The translations under genes were made by a program, and so were the position numbers. Shown here one piece after another: positions 61,103 to 64,000 of a DNA stretch of 64,000 bases (positions are counted from its first letter, which is position 1; each line of letters begins with the position of its first letter). This DNA comes from Massilia sp. PDC64 (GTDB taxonomy: Bacteria; Pseudomonadota; Gammaproteobacteria; Burkholderiales; Burkholderiaceae_D): assembly GCF_900101265.1 (NCBI RefSeq), contig NZ_FMZS01000007.1, positions 392,375-456,374 of the forward strand, read 5' to 3'. The notes beneath the pieces were generated by a model that did no database searches, was not told where the DNA came from, and saw nothing but the letters and a program-made list of their open reading frames with translations.

Positions 61103-61357
61103 CGACGATGTGCGCAGGGCGGATTGTGCAGAGCGTAGCATCTATTATGTAATAGATTGCAATTACTTGGCTTTTCTAACGGAACGTGCGCCAGTTTAAT
61201 AGCAAAAATGCAAACGTGTAGCGTGCTCGTCAGAAATCTGTGATAAATTCGTCTAGTTCTTAGCCCGGCGGCAAGTCCTCCGGCCCACTCCCTCATGAGG
61301 CGAACCGGCATGCAGCGCGGGCGTCCCATGGTCCAATACCTCAATCTGTAGAAGATT
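61103..61357. other. divergent promoter region of the glycosyltransferase and ugd
   Basis: Apart from a short coding possibility on the minus strand no gene is visible. It begins with an AT-rich dyad at 61140-61157, then AT-rich sequence that could hold promoters, and a GC-rich leader (61262-61330) before ugd with possible local stems. I recognise no riboswitch family in the leader. Confidence 0.5.
61140..61157. promoter_or_regulatory. perfect dyad between the glycosyltransferase gene and ugd
   Basis: ATCTATTATGTAATAGAT has eight-base arms and a TG centre. It lies 38 bp before the glycosyltransferase ATG and about 200 bp before ugd. It is a good candidate operator for control of polysaccharide genes. 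Confidence 0.5.
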
Positions 61358-62725
61358 ATGAAAATTTCAGTTATCGGGACTGGTTACGTCGGACTGGTGT
61401 CTGGCGCTTGCTTCGCCGACGTCGGCAACACCGTGCTGTGCCTGGACGTCGATACGCGCAAAATCACGATGTTGAAGGACGGGATCATCCCGATCCACGA
61501 ACCCGGCCTGGACAGCCTCGTCCAGCGCAACGCCGCCGCCGGCCGCCTGCTGTTCTCGTCGAACTACGACGACGCCGTCAGCCACGCCGACATCATCTTC
61601 CTGGCCGTCGGTACGCCGCCGGACGAAGACGGCAGCGCCGACCTGACCCACATCCTGTCGGCCGCGCGCAGCATCGGCGAGCGCCTGACGAAGCCGGCCG
61701 TGATTGTCGACAAGTCGACCGTGCCCGTCGGCACCGCCGAGAAGGTCAAGCGCGCCATCGCCGGCGAGCTCGAGAAACGCGGCGTGAACGTCGCGTTCCA
61801 CGTCGTCAGCAACCCCGAATTCCTGAAAGAAGGCGCCGCGATCGACGACTTCATGAAGCCGGACCGCATCGTGGTCGGTTTCGATGACGCCGATGCCGGC
61901 AAGCTGATGCGCCAGCTGTACGCGCCGTTCAGCCGCAACCACGAGAAATTCGTCGAGATGGACATCCGCAGCGCCGAGCTGACGAAGTACGCGGCGAACG
62001 CGATGCTGGCCACCCGCATCAGCTTCATGAACGAGCTGGCCAACCTGTCCGAGCTGCTGGGCGCCGACATCGAGGCCGTGCGCCTGGGCATCGGCATGGA
62101 CCCGCGCATCGGCCCGGACTTCCTGTACGCCGGCATGGGCTATGGCGGTTCCTGCTTCCCGAAAGACGTCAAGGCGCTGATCAAGACGGCGTCCGACCAC
62201 GACAAGCAACTGCATCTCTTGACCGCGACCGAGAAGGTCAACGAGGAACAGAAGAACGTGCTGTTCACGAAGCTCGTGCGCTTCTTCGGCGGTAAAGACA
62301 ACCTGAACGGCAAGACGATCGCCCTGTGGGGCCTGTCGTTCAAGCCGAATACGGACGACATGCGCGAAGCGCCGAGCCGCATCCTGATCAAATCGCTGTT
62401 CGACGCCGGCGCCAACGTGGTCGCCTATGACCCCGTCGCCAGCACGGAAGCGAAGCGCGTCCTGGTGGCCGAGCATGGCGAAGACCTGTGCAATGCCCGC
62501 CTGCGTATCGTCGAGTCGGCCAAACAGGCCGTCGAAGGCGCGGACGTGCTCGTGCTGGTCACGGAATGGAAGGAATTCCGCGCGCCGGACCTGCCGTTCC
62601 TGGCCGAGAACCTGAAACTGAAGGCCGTGTTCGACGGTCGTAACATCTACGATCCGGACGCCTTCGCCGCCGCCGGCCTCGTCTACGAAGGCATCGGCCG
62701 CCGTTCGGGGAAAGCGGAACAATGA
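61358..62725 (+). CDS. ugd: UDP-glucose 6-dehydrogenase
   Basis: A 455-residue NAD+ enzyme that makes UDP-glucuronate. GTGYVGLVSGACFADVG is the NAD loop; AEKVKRAIAG, EFLKEGAAIDDFMKPDRIVVG and the catalytic cysteine in YGGSCFPKDVKAL (near 266) follow. The C-terminal domain has GLSFKPNTDDMREAPS. Its last bases overlap the next ATG by four bases, starting a UDP-sugar operon. Confidence 0.96.
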   Translation: MKISVIGTGYVGLVSGACFADVGNTVLCLDVDTRKITMLKDGIIPIHEPGLDSLVQRNAAAGRLLFSSNYDDAVSHADIIFLAVGTPPDEDGSADLTHILSAARSIGERLTKPAVIVDKSTVPVGTAEKVKRAIAGELEKRGVNVAFHVVSNPEFLKEGAAIDDFMKPDRIVVGFDDADAGKLMRQLYAPFSRNHEKFVEMDIRSAELTKYAANAMLATRISFMNELANLSELLGADIEAVRLGIGMDPRIGPDFLYAGMGYGGSCFPKDVKALIKTASDHDKQLHLLTATEKVNEEQKNVLFTKLVRFFGGKDNLNGKTIALWGLSFKPNTDDMREAPSRILIKSLFDAGANVVAYDPVASTEAKRVLVAEHGEDLCNARLRIVESAKQAVEGADVLVLVTEWKEFRAPDLPFLAENLKLKAVFDGRNIYDPDAFAAAGLVYEGIGRRSGKAEQ

Positions 62726-63729
62726 CGGAAAGCAATAAAGGAACGATCCTCGTCACCGGCGCCGCCGGCTTCATCGGCAGCGCGGTGGCGGTGCGCCTGA
62801 CCGCCATGGGTCATACCGTGGTCGGCTGCGACAACTTCAACGATTACTACGACCCGGCGCTGAAGCACCACCGCGTCGAGGCGCTGCTGAAACCGGCCGG
62901 CGTGCCGTGCGAGACCATCGAGCTGAGCGACGGCGCGCAGGTCGCTGCGCTGTTCGAGCGCGTAAAGCCCACGCTCGTCGTGCACCTGGCCGCCCAGGCC
63001 GGCGTGCGCTACTCGCTGAAGAATCCGGCCGCGTACGTACAGGCGAACCTCGTCGCGTTCGGCCACATGCTGGAAGCGTGCCGCAACCACAAGGTCGAGC
63101 ACCTGCTGTACGCGAGCAGCAGCAGCGTCTACGGCGCCAACGCCAAGACGCCGTTCAGCGAGGACGACGTTACCGACGCGCCCGTGTCGCTGTACGCCGC
63201 GACGAAGAAGTCGAACGAGTTGATGGCCCATTCGTACAGCCATCTGTACGGCATCCCGACCACCGGCCTGCGCTTCTTCACGGTGTATGGACCGTGGGGC
63301 CGTCCGGACATGGCGTACTTCAGCTTTGCGCGCAAGATGCTGGCGAACGAGGCGATCCCCGTGTTCGCCGAAGGCAAGCTGTACCGCGACTTCACGTATA
63401 TCGACGACATCGTCGAAGGCGTCGTCCGGTTGCTGTTCAAGCCGACGAAGCCCGAGGGCAAGCCGCCGCACGCCATCTTCAACATCGGCAACCAGACGCC
63501 GGTGCAGGTGCTGGACTTCATCCGTACGCTGGAAGGCGCGTTCGACGTCAAGGCGCAGCTGGACTTTCAACCGATGCAGCCGGGCGACGTACCGGCCACG
63601 CACGCCGACACGAGCAAGTTGCAGGACTGGGTCGGTTACAAACCCACGACCTCACTGGAGGCGGGCTTGCGTGAATTTGCGCGGTGGTATAATCGGGCGA
63701 TACGTGAAAATGTTTCCTACCTGAAATGA
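62722..63729 (+). CDS. NAD-dependent epimerase (UDP-glucuronate 4-epimerase type)
   Basis: A 335-residue short-chain dehydrogenase/reductase. NAD loop TGAAGFIGSAVAVRL, SSSVYGANAKTPFSE, catalytic YAATKKSNEL and TGLRFFTVYGPWGRPDM resemble UDP-glucuronate 4-epimerases, which convert UDP-glucuronate into UDP-galacturonate. It follows ugd, which makes its substrate, and overlaps the next gene by four bases. Confidence 0.9.
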   Translation: MTESNKGTILVTGAAGFIGSAVAVRLTAMGHTVVGCDNFNDYYDPALKHHRVEALLKPAGVPCETIELSDGAQVAALFERVKPTLVVHLAAQAGVRYSLKNPAAYVQANLVAFGHMLEACRNHKVEHLLYASSSSVYGANAKTPFSEDDVTDAPVSLYAATKKSNELMAHSYSHLYGIPTTGLRFFTVYGPWGRPDMAYFSFARKMLANEAIPVFAEGKLYRDFTYIDDIVEGVVRLLFKPTKPEGKPPHAIFNIGNQTPVQVLDFIRTLEGAFDVKAQLDFQPMQPGDVPATHADTSKLQDWVGYKPTTSLEAGLREFARWYNRAIRENVSYLK

Positions 63730-64000
63730 AAAAAGTCCTCATCCTCGGCGTCAACGGTTTTATCGGCCACCATCTCTCCAAGCGCATCCTGGAGACGACC
63801 GATTGGGAAGTGTACGGCATGGACATGAACTCCGAGCGGATCGCGCATCTGCTGGACCATCCGCGCATGCACTTCTTCGAAGGCGACATCACCATCAACA
63901 AGGAATGGGTCGAATACCACGTCAAGAAGTGCGACGTGATCCTCCCGCTGGTGGCGATCGCGACGCCGTCGACGTACGTGAAGGAGCCGCTGCGCGTCTT
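63726..64000 (+). CDS. UDP-4-keto-pentose/UDP-xylose synthase (ArnA dehydrogenase type), cut by the window end
   Basis: The first 91 residues of an NAD-dependent decarboxylase/reductase; the 3' end is outside the window. MKKVLILGVNGFIGHHL and VKKCDVILPLVAIATPSTY match the ArnA dehydrogenase domain and the related bacterial enzyme that turns UDP-glucuronate into UDP-4-keto-arabinose and UDP-xylose. The formyltransferase half of ArnA is absent at the N-terminus. Together with ugd and the epimerase it indicates UDP-pentose supply for LPS or EPS. Confidence 0.85.
   Translation, partial: MKKVLILGVNGFIGHHLSKRILETTDWEVYGMDMNSERIAHLLDHPRMHFFEGDITINKEWVEYHVKKCDVILPLVAIATPSTYVKEPLRV

Noticed and set aside
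61262..61357. Possible riboswitch in the ugd leader
   Set aside because: The GC-rich leader has local stems but I could not match it to the conserved core of any riboswitch class I know.

Overview
The window is chromosomal DNA of a high-GC betaproteobacterium, most likely Oxalobacteraceae (Massilia/Duganella/Janthinobacterium type). The grounds are the gene content (hemA-prfA, minCDE, phaA-phaB, argB, gshA, ettA, fadH), the PEP-CTERM and JDVT-CTERM sorting signals, and protein sequences that read as Burkholderiales. Almost all of it is dense core or near-core sequence. I see no prophage, integron, CRISPR array or complete insertion sequence. The only transposase-like gene is a single RAYT.

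Layout. 1-2.7 kb: tRNA-Thr, argB, a small CWC protein and a PHB-depolymerase-like esterase. 2.9-9.2 kb: DUF1289, nitronate monooxygenase, hpt, and a run of pepP, a small unknown, an MgtC family gene, DUF924 and a DUF2520 Rossmann protein. 9.2-15.2 kb: a sigma54-driven PEP-CTERM protein, a MAPEG protein, an unknown, a SUOX-fold protein, alkB, an outer-membrane barrel, a LysR/GST pair and a RAYT. 15.5-23.5 kb: one tightly packed cluster of eight genes (intramembrane protease MrtJ, its JDVT-CTERM cytochrome-like substrate, TlpA, DUF4266 lipoprotein, DUF3570 barrel, ApbE, DsbD, thioredoxin-reductase-like). 23.5-32.4 kb: ettA, rarD, kup, an FKBP isomerase lipoprotein, a double PEP-CTERM HAF-repeat protein and a KgtP-like transporter. 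32.4-45 kb: GNAT/histone-deacetylase pair, gshA, DUF885, prmC, dsbB, prfA, hemA, an orphan response regulator and minCDE. 45-57 kb: phaA-phaB, an ATPase, a D-amino-acid deaminase, a proline iminopeptidase, fadH, an acyltransferase, a disordered protein behind an SD-blocking hairpin, and a MarR/AhpD/GNAT unit. 57-64 kb: a KAS III enzyme, a carboxy-terminal protease, a glycosyltransferase and the start of a UDP-sugar operon (ugd, an epimerase, and a UDP-4-keto-pentose/UDP-xylose synthase cut by the window end).

The most interesting system is the 15.5-23.5 kb cluster. It joins a dedicated sorting protease and its likely single substrate, a haem-binding repeat protein, to a flavin-transfer and thiol-redox set. 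An ApbE target-like motif (DDVSGAS) lies in the DUF3570 barrel, and the DUF4266 lipoprotein ends in GGGGCGCN. DsbD and the TrxB-like enzyme could supply electrons from NADPH across the inner membrane to TlpA and then to envelope partners. This reads as an undescribed extracytoplasmic flavin/thiol/haem redox unit.

Other strong signals are an ORF encoding two complete PEP-CTERM proteins in one chain with an internal sorting signal and an internal signal peptide; a 12-bp perfect hairpin that hides the Shine-Dalgarno of the disordered protein; a 117-nt imperfect hairpin between gshA and the deacetylase; and several clean dyads in divergent promoter regions. All functions are read from sequence and memory of families; no database search was run.
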